Below are positions 32,962-44,290 of a stretch of DNA of 64,000 nt, piece after piece. The stretch lies in assembly GCA_948474755.1 (NCBI GenBank), contig CAOLHI010001301.1, forward strand, positions 310,001 to 374,000. The letters are read 5' to 3'. The notes beneath the pieces were generated by a model. It was not told where the DNA came from and did not search any database. It worked only from the letters and a program-made list of their open reading frames with translations. A program made the translations under genes and the position numbers. Each line of letters starts with the position of its first letter. Position 1 is the first letter of the stretch. The stretch is from Ctenosaura bakeri (Eukaryota; Chordata; Lepidosauria; Squamata; Iguanidae).

Positions 32962-33260
32962 AAGATATTATGGGCTGCTAAAAAGACAAATCAATGGGCC
33001 CTAGAGTAAATCAGACTTAAACTGTCATTAGAAACCAAGTGGATAGAACTGAAGCAGTTGTGATTTAGACATGGTGAGATGGTGTAACACACTGGAAAAG
33101 ATGATAATGAGCAAAAGGGCTGGAAAAGAAGAAGATCCAACTACCAGGTAGGTTGATTCAATGAAGGTAGCCAGGGTCCTGGGTTTGCAAGACCTGAGCA
33201 GGGCTTTGGTCATGGAGTCTTAGAGGCTGTCATAAGTCAAAGATGACTTGAAGGCAAAAA
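32962..33260 (+). mobile_element. RTE/Bov-B LINE 3' end
   Basis: The region from GGCTGCTAAAAAGACAAATC through GGCTGGAAAAGAAGAAGATC and GGTTGATTCAATGAAGGTAG to GTTTGCAAGACCTGAGCAGG encodes the degraded C-terminus of a Bov-B-type ORF (basic stretch, then DSI/EG motif region, then DLSRAL). It ends with CATAAGTCAAAGATGACTTG AAGGC, the tail shared with the SINEs. A second copy is at 43955-44290. Confidence 0.75.
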
Positions 33261-33360
33261 AATCACAAGCTCAGTGATGTCTATCCTTATTGGCAGCAGG
33301 TCTAGGCTTCAGGAAGGATTTTTTTTTGCTAGTCCTGGCTGTGGTTTCCTAGTGTTCACT

Positions 33361-33452
33361 AGTGGTCTCCTGTCCAAGTACTAATCAGGCCAGAGAACCC
33401 TACATAGCTTCCAAAACCAGAGAAAGTCAGGTGTGGTCAGGTGGATAAAGAT
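33361..33452 (-). pseudogene. 5S rRNA-derived sequence (pseudogene or 5S-type SINE head)
   Basis: The complement of GTGGTCTCCTGTCCAAGTAC, TAATCAGGCCAGAGAACCCT and ACATAGCTTCCAAAACCAGA corresponds to about nucleotides 15-100 of 5S rRNA, including the internal control region area. It is roughly 80% similar by eye. It lies just downstream of a Bov-B tail. It could be a 5S pseudogene or the head of a 5S-derived (SINE3-like) element; the body at 33262-33360 is not recognised. Confidence 0.7.
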
Positions 33453-33631
33453 CTGCAAGGCAGGATGTAGAGCAGATACAGGAACCACGCTGACCCACTC
33501 TGGAAATCAGAAGACCAGGCACCAGTCTTTGGATTAAATAGAGACACTTTTACTAAAGGTGCAATTCTAAATCTTTTAAACATGAACTCCAATGGGGACA
33601 ACTAGTCACTGTTGGATTCCATTGAGGCAGG

Positions 33632-34601
33632 TGTTACAGCCCCAAGCACCCTCCCTGGTCTAATATGGTTTAATTGACACAATATGAATTAATTGGCAAA
33701 ATACATCAATTGGTGTTGATATAAAATGGAACCTGGGGGTGACTAGAAGGTCAAGCTGGGCAGAGGACTATTACTGACTGAACATGTGTGATCACAAAGC
33801 AGGTCAGCCAAACCCCCTCTAGGTGTAGCCAAAGTCATTGTCAGGCAGATTACCAAGCAACTCAGGAGACAATAGGCTTAAGCTGAAGCTGGAACATCCC
33901 TGAGCATACAATGGTCAAAGCAAGCTCCCACCAAAACACTGATTGTTTCAATCCTGTCTCCTTACACCTGGACATTTCCCTACATTGTCGCTGTGCTTCT
34001 TCACAAGTACAGGGCTATTATAGCAGTCATTAACTCTTTGTCACCTAACACTAAGACCACTAACTACATCAGGATCCCATCATCCATGTTGCAATTTCCA
34101 TTGTCTACTCAGTAGAGAGAGCCATTCACACCCATGTCTCTCAGGGACATTTTAGGTATATAAGCCTTCCATTTTGAGCAGTTCAATGCAGTACTTTGTT
34201 TACTGACTATCACACTGTCACTCTGATTCCTGACCAAGTACTGCCCTTAGGCGCAAGTCTAAGCCACATTGCTGCTCTCCGGAGCAGTAATTATCACCCG
34301 AACCCTAAAATTCCTCTATCAATAACTTCTCTCTTTTTATCCTTCAACTAGCTCGTGTGTGAATATGTGAGTGTTTGGATCTTTGTGCGTGTGCTTGAAC
34401 CTTCAAGAAAACACAATTTAGCCTGTTTTGGAATCTCCAGTTGGTTCTTTCCTGCAAGATCCTGTAAACTTTGGTGGAAAGATCTTGTTAGGTTACCCCC
34501 TCTTGCAGGTCTCCTAATTTGAGTTAATTAATTCCCCACTGTCACACAGAGGTACTGGCATCCTGGGTGGAACCCTAAGTCACCCACATTTTGGGGTGCA
34601 T
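33632..34601 (+). mobile_element. LTR-C, copy 3, plus orientation
   Basis: The reverse of the other copies: starts TGTTACAGCCCC and ends near AAGTCACCCACATTTTGGGG. Contains TATATAAG near 34159, and the downstream GATCCTGTAAACTTTGGTGG and GTTACCCCCTCTTGCAGG match the complement of LTR-C copies at 30840 and 13980. Longest copy (about 970 bp), no duplication found. Confidence 0.68.
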
Positions 34602-34660
34602 ATATTTTTGGGAAGTTGCAGAGTAGTCTCATGGTATAGACAGCAGTAAAGGGGTAGTAT

Positions 34661-34990
34661 TGTTATCCTGACTTCTGGGGGTCCTTGGGGGATATCCAGA
34701 TTTTCTCCTAAAATACAAAGATTTTGGAAATTAGTGGAGCACTGCTTAGCAAAGCAGAGGGCAGGACAACACAGCAAGATCTTTAACCCTATGTCTACGG
34801 AATCAGACCACACAAAGGCCAGATCAAATGTCCAATTATCAGTAGTTTATTTAACAGAATTGGCAAAATATCCACACACACACAGTGAAGCAGTCACTCA
34901 CACAAGCGCACAAGGACTAATGAGTTGGAAAGAGATGAAGATTGGGAAAAGCGGAGGGAAAGAGAGTGGTTTATACTGTACTTGATCCTG
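34661..34990 (-). mobile_element. LTR-A, copy 6, partial
   Basis: Begins TGTTATCCTGACTTCTGGGG and includes AGCAAGATCTTTAACCCTAT (U5 signature complement), then the poly-A complement AGTTTATTTAACAG near 34845. It loses similarity after about 34990, so the U3 part is missing or strongly diverged. Confidence 0.75.
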
Positions 34991-37000
34991 TGGCTCATGA
35001 AAAAAAAAACCTGTGGCTCAGAAAGAAAAGCAAGGCAAAAGTGGCTCAGTGGAGAAAGAAGGCTGAGGGGAGCTGTTGACTAGCAGAATGCCGGGGCGCT
35101 AGTCCGTTGTGGGAGTTCTTCAAAAAAAGCCCCAAAAGAGGACTCAATTATAGTACAAAATATGCCATGGGGGGGGCAGACCCATTCCCGAAAAGAACAA
35201 ATGGATGAATCATGCAGATGGACCTTGTTTTGCATTTCTAACCTCATCTAGAGTACACGTAGTTCACATCAAGGTGTCATTGTTGTTGATGGTCCATTTG
35301 GTGTGTGTATACATGCCTTTTGAGGTTTCTCTCTTGGAGACGTGACTGGGGGATCGTTGGCCTGACCTCACTATCTGTGTTTCAGTTTTAGACCCAGATG
35401 TCTACATTCCTGTCCGATGAACCTCTGGCTTAATAACTTTGGATATTAAATATTACACTCCCCCGGGACTGGGTCTGCTAGCAGGGGTTACAGTATCCTA
35501 CTGCAGACGTGATACAGAGAAAAGTTTCTGTCTCCGAACACCAGTTCTTAGTAAGAATGCTTCTCTCCCTCTCTCAATTTCCTTCCCCTCCGCCCCCAGT
35601 TTCATCAGCAAGAGCCAGAGTCCTATTTTAATTGACCTAGCAGTGATAGGGAGAAGAGATCTGTTGCTTTATCTCTTGCCATGCATGCAGAAAGAAAAAA
35701 AAAAGATTAAAACTCATTCTACTCAATCTCATCAGTGTGAGTGAATAATGCTTCATAATCAGTCACCTTTACCCACTATCTCCGACATCTGAGTCCAGCA
35801 AGCCATAAGAACTGTCTGAAACTAGAGCTTCATTTCCATATTCTGTGCAGAACAAATTTGGTTCTTTTGTTCTACTTGGAAGACAAAAGAATTGTCATCA
35901 TTGTCCTACCTGCCTTCCCTCCACCCCCCGCCCTCAACCTGCCCTGTACAGTCTCTCTGCGGGATTCATTTGTGCTCTTCCTTGCTAAAACAAAGATAGT
36001 TCTAGTAAAGATGTGCAGGATCAGCTGGGAGAGAAGAAATGTAACAGACAGAATCAAAGCATTACAGGTGCTTGATGCAACCTGCCAAATCGGGTTTCCA
36101 CTTTAGTATCAACCCAGACCCCGAAGCTTGTGCCCCAAAACCTGAGACCCCTGTGATGTCATTGAGAATTACGCATTAAGTAAATTGTTCAGAGCTCCTC
36201 ATTCAAACACACAGAGAGATAGACAAAGAGAGAAAATGTGCAGTACACCCACATATAACGTTTCAGGATCCAGTGTTTTATGTACTTTTTGTATATAATG
36301 TGCAACCCTTTGTGTTTTACCAGAAATGAATGAGCAAAGCATTGTAGCTGCTGAAAACAGCCAGTATTGACCTTTGGATGTATCACAGGAAGAAACTTCA
36401 TCAGTTTCATCAATTTAAACAGTAAAACCACCTCACCAGCATGGGGTAGCAGCATCCATATATTGTAAGCACCATGAGCAGCACTGGGAGCCAGTGTACA
36501 ATTGAAGCCATGCAAAATAAACTCACATTAAATGTGGGCCTACCATATTTCCCTGTGGGAATTAAGACAGAAACCTGAGCTAAGGTCAAGGTGAAATGAG
36601 CAGGTTATTCCTTCTCACTTATTTAGGGAGACAGGATAAGGAACATTCAATCTAGCCTACTTGGTTCTAGCCAGAAAATGTATGCAGAACAGAGTGGAGG
36701 GTGAACCCTGTCACCACAATGACTGTGAAGAGGGAAGGAAGCTAGTTAAGTTAAATACACAGACTTCCTGGGGAGTCTTAACAAGTTGCAGCAACAAATG
36801 AGTTAAGCCTTGCAAATTGTAGCAAGGTGAGCTGGAAATTTGCACAGAGTACTTCCCTCTTGCCTGGAGCTGAGCTCATCCAAACTGAAGAGTTTCCACC
36901 CCTGCTTCCCAGCTGTAAATTACCCAGGAAAAGTCAGAGCCAGGTCTTCAAATCCAACAACCATACTGGCAGATAAAGATAGGGCTGAAACATTCCACAC
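34991..37000. other. Low-repeat stretch; candidate non-coding regulatory DNA at 35400-36140
   Basis: No dispersed repeat recognised. Within it, 35580-35700 (TTTTAATTGACCTAGCAGTG, CTTGCCATGCATGC) and 35840-36110 look like densely informative non-repetitive sequence. No credible exon. Confidence 0.25.
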
Positions 37001-37003
37001 ATA

Positions 37004-37422
37004 GGCCCTTTCCTCATCCTACCTTTTCTCAGCGCTCAGGCGCGGTGCTTACACGAGCAGCCTCTTGTGAGAGACCTTCGCATCCAGGTTTCTTCAGCTC
37101 TGCACAAGCTTCCTACTAGCACGAGATCCCCGCTTCTTCCTTTTACAGTGCAGCCTAGGACCTTCCCAGGCTGCATGGAGACAAGAAGCATGACTGACCC
37201 AGCTCCCGAGGCTCCGCAAGCCAGGTAAGTGTGTGCAGGGCCTGGGAGCAATGTACAACCATGCACCATTTTCAGCTTAAAGCCAAAAATGAAAAAGTGC
37301 ACAAGCAGTGCCTGCCGGCTCCTGGAGCGTCACGCAAATGTGTGCGTCGTGTGGACCGCTCCTCACATTTGCACGATGCTCAAGGGGCCCTTTCGCATGG
37401 AAAATGCTGTGCAAAAAGGGCC
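37004..37422 (+). mobile_element. GGCC MITE, ~420-bp class
   Basis: Perfect flanks ATA (37001-37003, 37423-37425; CATAG if one terminal base is counted as flank). Ends GGCCCTTTCCTCATCC and GTGCAAAAAGGGCC. Full cassette: acceptor CTTCCTTTTACAG, 76 nt (37149-37224), donor GTAAGT from 37225. Right-hand foldback CGCAAATGTGTGCGTCGTG pairing with CACATTTGCACGATGC. Confidence 0.9.
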
Positions 37423-37426
37423 ATAG

Positions 37427-37960
37427 AGAGAGAGGGGTTTCCTAAAACTCCATTGTGTGGAAATGGCTGCTTTTGAATGATTTCTAAATGATTCCATCCT
37501 GACTTGATTCACCCTCATGCAGTAAATAAGACAACTTTAAAAAAAAAATCCTTAGTGCAATCTGCCATCCGAGTTCTCAGCAGGTTTAGAGAAACAGAGT
37601 CCAATTTTACTGTAAGTCTAGAGAGAGAGTGTCCAAAGGCAAAATCCATAGTCCAAGCAAGGGTCAAGGGTTCAAGAACTGCAAGCAAGCAATTCAGGAA
37701 AAAGCTGGGTTGCAGCCACTGATAGAATCAGTTGGCTCCAACGGCTTCCCCTCATTCTGCCCTTTTGTTATATAGGTTCAGAGTCTTACCGACTGTGGGC
37801 CTAATCAATCAGTCATTGTTATATAAATGCTACCAGAATCCTGCACTTTCCTTTTTCCACCTACACTGTCTGCCGTAAGTACTGTTCTTCTCATGTCTCT
37901 AGGGTGGGGCTGTTGGGAAGGGTCTTACCTGGATCTTGGGACGGGGCATAACAATTTATT
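37427..37960. other. No gene seen; possible old LTR remnant
   Basis: Contains GTTATATAGG near 37768 and CCAAGCAAGGGTCAAGGGTT near 37650, a style seen in some LTRs, but ends and copies are lacking, so no element is called. Confidence 0.2.
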
Positions 37961-37964
37961 TGTT

Positions 37965-38238
37965 AAAGACTTCTGAAGACTAGGATTCAAATCTGTACTT
38001 GGATACTAGGTTATCTTGGGCAAGTCACATTCTCTCAGCCTAAGAGGAAGGCAAAGACAAACTCTCTCTGGACAAATCTTGCCAAAAAATAACTGTGACA
38101 GGTTCACTTTAGAATTGCTATAACTTAGCAAATTTGTTGCCTTTGCCTTTCTCTGTGGCTGAGAGAATGTGACTTGCCTGAGGCAACCCAGTGGGTTTCC
38201 ATGGCCGAGCAGGGATTCAAACCCTGGTCTGCAGAGTC
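37965..38238. mobile_element. Two tRNA-derived SINE pieces, opposite orientations
   Basis: About 37965-38120 is plus strand (AGGATTCAAATCTGTACTTG, TTGGGCAAGTCACATTCTCT, ending in the GGTTCACTTTAGAATTGC tail). About 38125-38238 is minus strand (GAGAATGTGACTTGCCTGAG, CCATGGCCGAGCAGGGATTC). They meet tail to tail. The second is cut by the MITE at 38242. Confidence 0.68.
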
Positions 38239-38241
38239 ATA

Positions 38242-38659
38242 GGCTCTTTCTGAACCCTAACTTTTTTGCGAAGTCATCCAGTGGGGATCCCGGCAGTGGA
38301 TCTGCCAGGAGGGGAGCACGATGGCAGGGCTCCTCTCTGCATCAGCTGGCTCCCTGCAGAAGGGAGCATGATGGCCACACCTCTTCCTTCTGTAGCACAG
38401 CCAGATACTTTCCCAGGCTGTGCTGGGGCCGAAAGTGCAGCCATCACACTTCCAGGGCTTCCACAGAACATGTAAGTGTGGGATGGTGGCGAGATCATGT
38501 GTCATTGACTGGGAGAACCCGTCAATGATTTAATCCACAATCACACCTCCTAGGGATGGGAGAAGGATGGGACAGCGGCAACATCATGCAGAAGTGTCAT
38601 CACAGTCCTGTGCTTCTCCTGTCCACATGGCAGGATGGGAGGGTGCTGCAGAAAGGGCC
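38242..38659 (+). mobile_element. GGCC MITE, ~420-bp class
   Basis: Perfect flanks ATA (38239-38241, 38660-38662). Ends GGCTCTTTCTGAACC and GCAGAAAGGGCC. Cassette: acceptor CTTCCTTCTGTAG, 76 nt (38396-38471), donor GTAAGT from 38472. Inserted in a SINE. Confidence 0.9.
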
Positions 38660-38662
38660 ATA

Positions 38663-40126
38663 GTCTGGGCATACTCCCACCTCCATTTCCCTTTTTGTCA
38701 GTGGTGCAGCAGCAGGGGTATGTGTGCACATGCTCAAACCGCTCTGTCATTTACAAATGAGGGAGCAGTTTCAGTGCCCACAAACCTTTCCCTCCCCAGC
38801 ACCACATCCCTGCTGCTGATTATGTTGGTGTCCAGCAGCAGGGCTTTGTGGATCCCCAGTTAAGAACCACTGATTTAAAGCAAGTTGCTGAATTCTCTTT
38901 ACAATCACAAATCAGTCTGGGGTACGCTGTGATTGTAGATGCACACAGGGAGTACCCCATCCATTTTTTATGCAAAGACAAAGTCTCTGAATAACATTCT
39001 GACAGTCTTGAAAACTTTAGGATTTTCTTTAAGGCCTAACTTTAATGCCATCCTTTTCTGGCATCAGGGGCTTTTTTTTTCTTTTTCCTTTTTTTTTTTT
39101 TTTTGGTTTTTTTTCATCCCATTATGTCAAGAAATGTATTATCCCTCCATTTGTCTGTCAGAATTATTCCCGCCGGGCCCATAGACTACAGGCTCCTGTT
39201 CTTGAAACTTCCCGAGAACATCTCGCTATCAAGAGTTGCAGTTTCCAGCGAACGTCTCTGGTGACTTTTGACAATGTTTTACAGAGAACCAGAGCAGGAA
39301 GCTGCAGAGTTAAAGGAAGTCTTCTGTCCTAGCAATGAATATGTAATAGGCTTTTTTTTTCCCCTACTGTTCAGCATTCCAAAATATGTAAGGTTCATTA
39401 AGTCTTTCAGAGATGGGAGCCTGGATGTCACTTCTGAATGAACCTGTCTTCAGGACAGCATTAGCAAATGACACATTGAGGTAGGAAATATTAATATCCT
39501 ACATTAAGGAATTTTTTTTAAAAAAAAAAATGCCCCTCACAGAAACAGATGATGTGGGGTATGGGGACTGGGAGGAGGGGGGACTGTGAATTCTCTCCAA
39601 ACTTTATATGCAAATGGCCTTTTGCTTATACGCATAAGAATGCTCTTTTGCTATTCAATTCCTCCATATTAGCAAGCAAGAGTGTAACTAATATATAAAA
39701 TAAAGCCATTCTCTTTAATGAGAATGCTAAATATTTTAAAGAAACGCACGGCTGTGAAATATTGTCAGGGGCATTTTTATACTTAAGTTTAAGAACACTT
39801 ATGACTTAAGCACTGAATTATTTAACATGCTCAGCCTTGAAGTTCTATTTATGTACGGGGGTTTAAAGTTCGCATGCTTTTTGTTGGCTTTTCCCGTGCT
39901 AAGGATTTAGGACCTTTGATTTTCTGTTTATAAAATTTACATTTTTAATCTCTTATTTCTGTGTATTTCCCTCATTTGGCTCCTATGGGCAAAATAGAGC
40001 AGAGGAAAGAAAGTGGGGGGGGGGTAGATTTGTTTTTAAAAATTTAAAAAAGAAAAAGGGAAGGAAGGGAAAGGGCCTAATATCTAGGAATGGAAATGAA
40101 ATGCTAGTTAGCACGAGAAAGAACTA
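38663..40126. other. Low-repeat stretch; candidate conserved non-coding DNA 38980-40060
   Basis: About 1 kb without any dispersed repeat, interrupted only by T or A runs (39069-39113, 39507-39530). It includes an octamer ATGCAAAT at 39608-39615 and long AT-rich non-repetitive tracts such as GAGAATGCTAAATATTTTAA. No frame with coding character. Of the unexplained stretches, this is the one I would align first. Confidence 0.35.
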
Positions 40127-40674
40127 CAGTGGCCTCTCCACATTTGAGAGAGTTTGGGATGCAGAAACCTCGCAAAAGTGGAAAAACTGCAAAGAACTCC
40201 CCCTGCCCTACAATCCCTCTCCCATTTCCTTGCCTCTGACTCCAGCATTCTTGGACGAGGGAAGAAAAATGTCAAGGTGAAGGACTTACCGGCAGTGTCC
40301 CCTCAGACAGAGAAGAGTTCTGAGTTCTGGCTTTCTATCTACTTCCAGTTGCTATCTTGAGAAAGGAGATTCCTCCATGGAGGAGGGGATGGAGCAAAGA
40401 GAGCACCTGACCAATCATAGGCCATTACACAGCAGTATGAACAGAGAGGACATGTGGCAGAAAGGACACCCTTCCAGTGGCAGGGGGGCTTTGCTCACCC
40501 AAAGGGGGAAAACATTTATTTTAAACACAAGCCTCGCAAGACTGGGGTGAGAAATGCAAGAGACTGGGGGGGGAGATAATGGGGGAGAGAGAATGGGAGG
40601 GAGAGAGTGACACATATGTCTCACAAATAATCAAATTCATGAAGGTCAAATTCACAAATGTGGAGGGAGAACTA
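40127..40674. mobile_element. pogo/Tigger-like MITE, copy 2, uninterrupted
   Basis: Starts CAGTGGCCTCTCCACATTTG and ends CACAAATGTGGAGGGAGAAC TA, flanked by TA (40125-40126, 40675-40676). It gives the empty-site reference for 16011-17419. Internal blocks TCAGACAGAGAAGAG and GAGCACCTGACCAATCA are shared. Confidence 0.8.
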
Positions 40675-40676
40675 TA

Positions 40677-41655
40677 GAAGGAAATGAATTCTATGCAGAG
40701 GAGTTCTACAAACACAGCCCCACCCTATACAGGCAAACCTCTTTTAGCAAAGCCTCTGAGAAAGAAGCTGCTTTTTACAAAGTCTTTTTAATGCCTGCAC
40801 AGCCACCCTTTGCACCTTGTCCTCTGTCTAGCTGGAGGTTTTTAGCAGTATCAGCACTGAGAAGGAGGTGTGGAGAAACACAAACGTTCCATGTTGGGTT
40901 GCAGAAGCAGACCTGTAGTAAACAAGGCAATAAAGCTGGAGAAAGCTGGGAAAGAGCAGGATTGTACTCTGGCTGATCTAACTGTGCCTCCTTACAACAG
41001 GTGAGGTCAACAGCAGCTGCATTTGGAATCCCTTACCAAGCGTGTTTGAAGAGCAACATATGGTGAAAAAGGGAGAGCAGATAAGCATCATTAGCTCTCC
41101 CTTCCCCATTTTTTGAAAGCATAGATGTGTAAGTTTGGCCACTAAATGGAAACTATTAGAAAAATGGAAGCTGGTTAAAGAAAAATACCATCCCTGGATG
41201 CATTTGGAAGAATTCTTGAGGTGGTCTCTAGAAGATTCCAAATGTTTTTATTTACTTGTGCAAGGTTTACCTAAGCTGGTTGTCTTATTTCACATGTATG
41301 TATCTTTAGTTCTGAATAAAAAGTCTGCCAAACCATGTTCAAGTTGCTCCTCTTTTTGGGGGGCAGGTGTAAGAACCTATCCCTATTCTTTCCATATTAT
41401 TTCTGCCTCTGCATCCCAAACTGAACATAAGTTCAGGAGGCCAAGTCTCAGGTGACATGGGCCCTTGACAATCCTGGCTACTTAGAACTCCAGTTTGAGT
41501 TCTTTAAGAGTATCACTGGAGAAAATTCAAGTTTTCATTATTCAGAAAGACTTATCCAGTTTCAGAGGATGTGGCACTGAAGAGCTGTGGGCCAGTAATT
41601 GCTGAGTGTTATGTGACTCTGTTCTGCTTGTTGTTCAATGGTTTTTTATGGTTCA
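40677..41655. other. No gene or named repeat seen
   Basis: Unique-looking sequence. Open frames near 40978-41241 (minus) and 41135-41455 (plus) show no recognisable family and overlap each other. Confidence 0.3.
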
Positions 41656-42533
41656 TGTTACCCCAGAAGGTGGGTTACCTTGAAGTCCACCAGCAGTGCT
41701 AGTGTTTCCTTAGAAATTGGGGAAATTACAGCTGAAAAGAGTCCTGTGAGAGGGGGATAATGGCAGGACCTTTTCACATGTGTATACCAGTACTAACTGT
41801 ACAGACGACTCCAGTTAAAAGTTAAAAGGGTATTTTATTGGAAACTAATAGACACACACAAGAAATCAAGCAACCCCACGAGCCCTACAAGGCTATTGAA
41901 GGAAAAGGTGAGCAAGAATGGATAGAGAGAGGTTTTGGGTGAAAAGGGTGATATTTACCAGTCCTGAGGCAGAAGATTGAAATGGAGTGGCTTAAACAGA
42001 TGTCTGATGGCAACATGAAGGAACAGGAATCTGGGGTGTATCATGACACTCAATATACCAGCAAATTACCTGGTCTGGAGCTGGGGTTTTTATACTCTGT
42101 CTCACCTCTTGAAGGAGTGACTATTAATGGCTTTCTTGCAGAGTAATCAAAAGGGGTCCAGAACAGACTGATTGTCCTGACAGTCTCCTAATGTCTTGGT
42201 CAGGTAATGTAAATGGGGAAAGTCTCTGTAGGAAATGCACACAGGATGGATGCTTGCTTGCTGCACCTGGACAGTTTTGTCTACTTTTGTATTTGGAGGT
42301 CATGTCATTGAGAGGATTATCCCAAACCCATTAACATCAGGAGTTTCCATCTAATCCTTTCAAATTTATGACCTGGACATGCTGAGGTCATCCTGATCTA
42401 GCTCACACTTGCAGCCAGTGTCCTGCTTCCACACGCTTTTAGAATCTTAAGTGTCCAGTTTTCTAAAATGATATTTCTTGCCAATTTTGCCATCCCACAG
42501 GATGGGGGGGTGTGTGTGTAAGGGACAGTAACA
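41656..42533 (-). mobile_element. LTR-C, copy 4
   Basis: Plus-strand start TGTTACCCCAGAAG, end CAGTAACA. TGTATACCAGTACTAACTGT and the poly-A complement GTATTTTATTGG near 41831 are shared with the family; TATA complement GGGGTTTTTATACTC near 42086. Flanks (TTCA, GCAC) do not match, so the right end may be off. Confidence 0.8.
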
Positions 42534-42934
42534 GCACCATCTCGTCTTTACTGAAGAGAAGGGAATTCAAGATAGGGTCATCTGGTCCTAGGTCAGCAAG
42601 TTATTTCTCATTTAAAGGCCATCAGCCATTTGGTGGAACACATCACAGGGGATTTCACCATAGAACCAACTCTCCACAACATGTCCCAGAAAAAGTTTAT
42701 CTCTGCTGTTTCCAGTCTTCCCACCCCCTGCAAAAAATGTGCTATATATTCCATACCATAGATGATTTTATTAACTTTAGAGTGGGTGAAGAAGACAACA
42801 AAATACTTCCTATATCTGATCTCAGTCATTAATAAAAATGGACATGGTAATCAAGAAATCAGAAGAAAGAAAGGCAGATATGAAGTAACTAGATAAGATC
42901 CTCAAGTAGAAAGACATACCATTAATTACCAGAG
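42534..42934. other. Spacer between two LTR-C copies
   Basis: About 400 bp with no primer-binding-site-like or polypurine sequence next to either LTR, so it is not a provirus interior. Confidence 0.5.
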
Positions 42935-43817
42935 TGTTACACCAAAGGTGAGTGACTCAGAAATCCACAAAGTGATGCCAATGCCTCTCTAAAACAGTTG
43001 GAAATATTAGCTCAAAGGGGAGGCCTGGAAGAGGGTGTTAACCTAGAAGGGTCTTTTATACCTGTGTATACTGGTACTAATGCAGTTGGAGATTCAAAGA
43101 ATATTTGTTTCATTGAGGAAATTAACAATCACACATGCACAAGATCCAAACAGTCTCACAATCATACAAGGATAACTGAATGAAAAGGAAGGAAGAGTTG
43201 GATAGTGAGAAGTTAGGGCGAAGTGGGTGATATTTACTTATTCTGCAAAGAACAGACAAAGTGTTGTGGCTCAGATTCAGGATCTGATGGTAGTACAAGA
43301 ACGGAAATCAGAGCAGCAAGTGATGACCTATGTCCAAAGTACTACAAGTCATTTGTCTCAGGACCAGGGTTTAAATACCCTGTTTCTAACCTGAGAGGGA
43401 AAGTTTTAGTGGCTCTCTGGCTGAGTAGACAATGGGGTCCAGAACAAACTAATGAATTTAGCATTAGGTGACAAAGGACTAATGGGAATCATGATAGTTC
43501 CTTAATGGCTGGACTGGTAAGGAAACATAGGAGAAATTTGGTGGGAAGAGAGAGTGGGTTGAAGAAAATCACAGACAATTTCAGGTGCTATTGTTTACAA
43601 AGGTCAAGTCATTGAGGGATATTTGCAAATCCATTATTACCAGAGCTTCCCTGCCCATGACCTGGCCATGTCCTGAGGTCCTATCTGACTTACCTCCATG
43701 TTGCATGTGTTCAGCCAGTCCTCTTCACCAGCATAGCTTTTCAGCCATGTCAGTGTATAATTTATATTTTATGCCAATATTCGCCAATTATACCATATCA
43801 TGGAGTGGGGGTGTACA
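42935..43817 (-). mobile_element. LTR-C, copy 5
   Basis: Starts TGTTACACCAAAGG and ends near GGGGTGTACA. Shares CTGTGTATACTGGTACTAAT, GGTGATATTTACTTATTC and CAGGGTTTAAATACCC (promoter complement near 43370) with copy 2 in particular, so copies 2 and 5 form a subgroup. No clear duplication. Confidence 0.78.
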
Positions 43818-43954
43818 TCCTAGTATCAAGAGTCAGACTCATCTGCGCCATAGCATTTCAAGTTTCTATGCATATTTGTGAAAAACGGACAGTGAAGAAA
43901 GCTGAAGGGAACAGAATAAACTCATCTGAAATGTGGTGCTGGAGGAGAGTTCTG

Positions 43955-44290
43955 CAGATACTATGAACTGCTAGAAAGAGAAATCAATGGGTCCCGGAGC
44001 AAATCAGATCTGAACTCTCCCTAGAAGTCAAGATAACTAAACTCTGACCATTTTTATTTGGGGTTATCTTGAGAAACATGGCTCATTGGGAAAGATGACA
44101 ATGCTGAGAAGAGTGGAAGGCAGTAAGAAGAGAGGAAGACCACATTTCAGATGGAATGATTCAGTCAAAGGAATCATAGCCCTTAGCTTGTAAGGCCTGA
44201 GCAGGACTGCTAATGACTGGGACTCATGGGAGTCTCTCATTCAAAGTGTTGTCACAAGTCAAAGTTAACTTGATAGCAAATAACAGCAAC
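43955..44290 (+). mobile_element. RTE/Bov-B LINE 3' end, copy 2
   Basis: Parallels 32962-33260: AGAAATCAATGGGTCCCGGA, GAGGAAGACCACATTTCAGA, ATGATTCAGTCAAAGGAATC, GGCCTGAGCAGGACTG, and the tail GTCACAAGTCAAAGTTAACT TGATAGCAAA. Degraded, no open frame. Confidence 0.72.

Noticed and set aside
42512..42832. 106-codon open frame between LTR-C copies
   Set aside because: No recognisable domain, overlaps an LTR end, and a comparable frame exists on the other strand.
41656..43817. Two LTR-C copies as the ends of one provirus
   Set aside because: Only about 400 bp lies between them, no primer-binding or polypurine site adjoins them, and the two LTRs are more diverged from each other than from other copies in the window.
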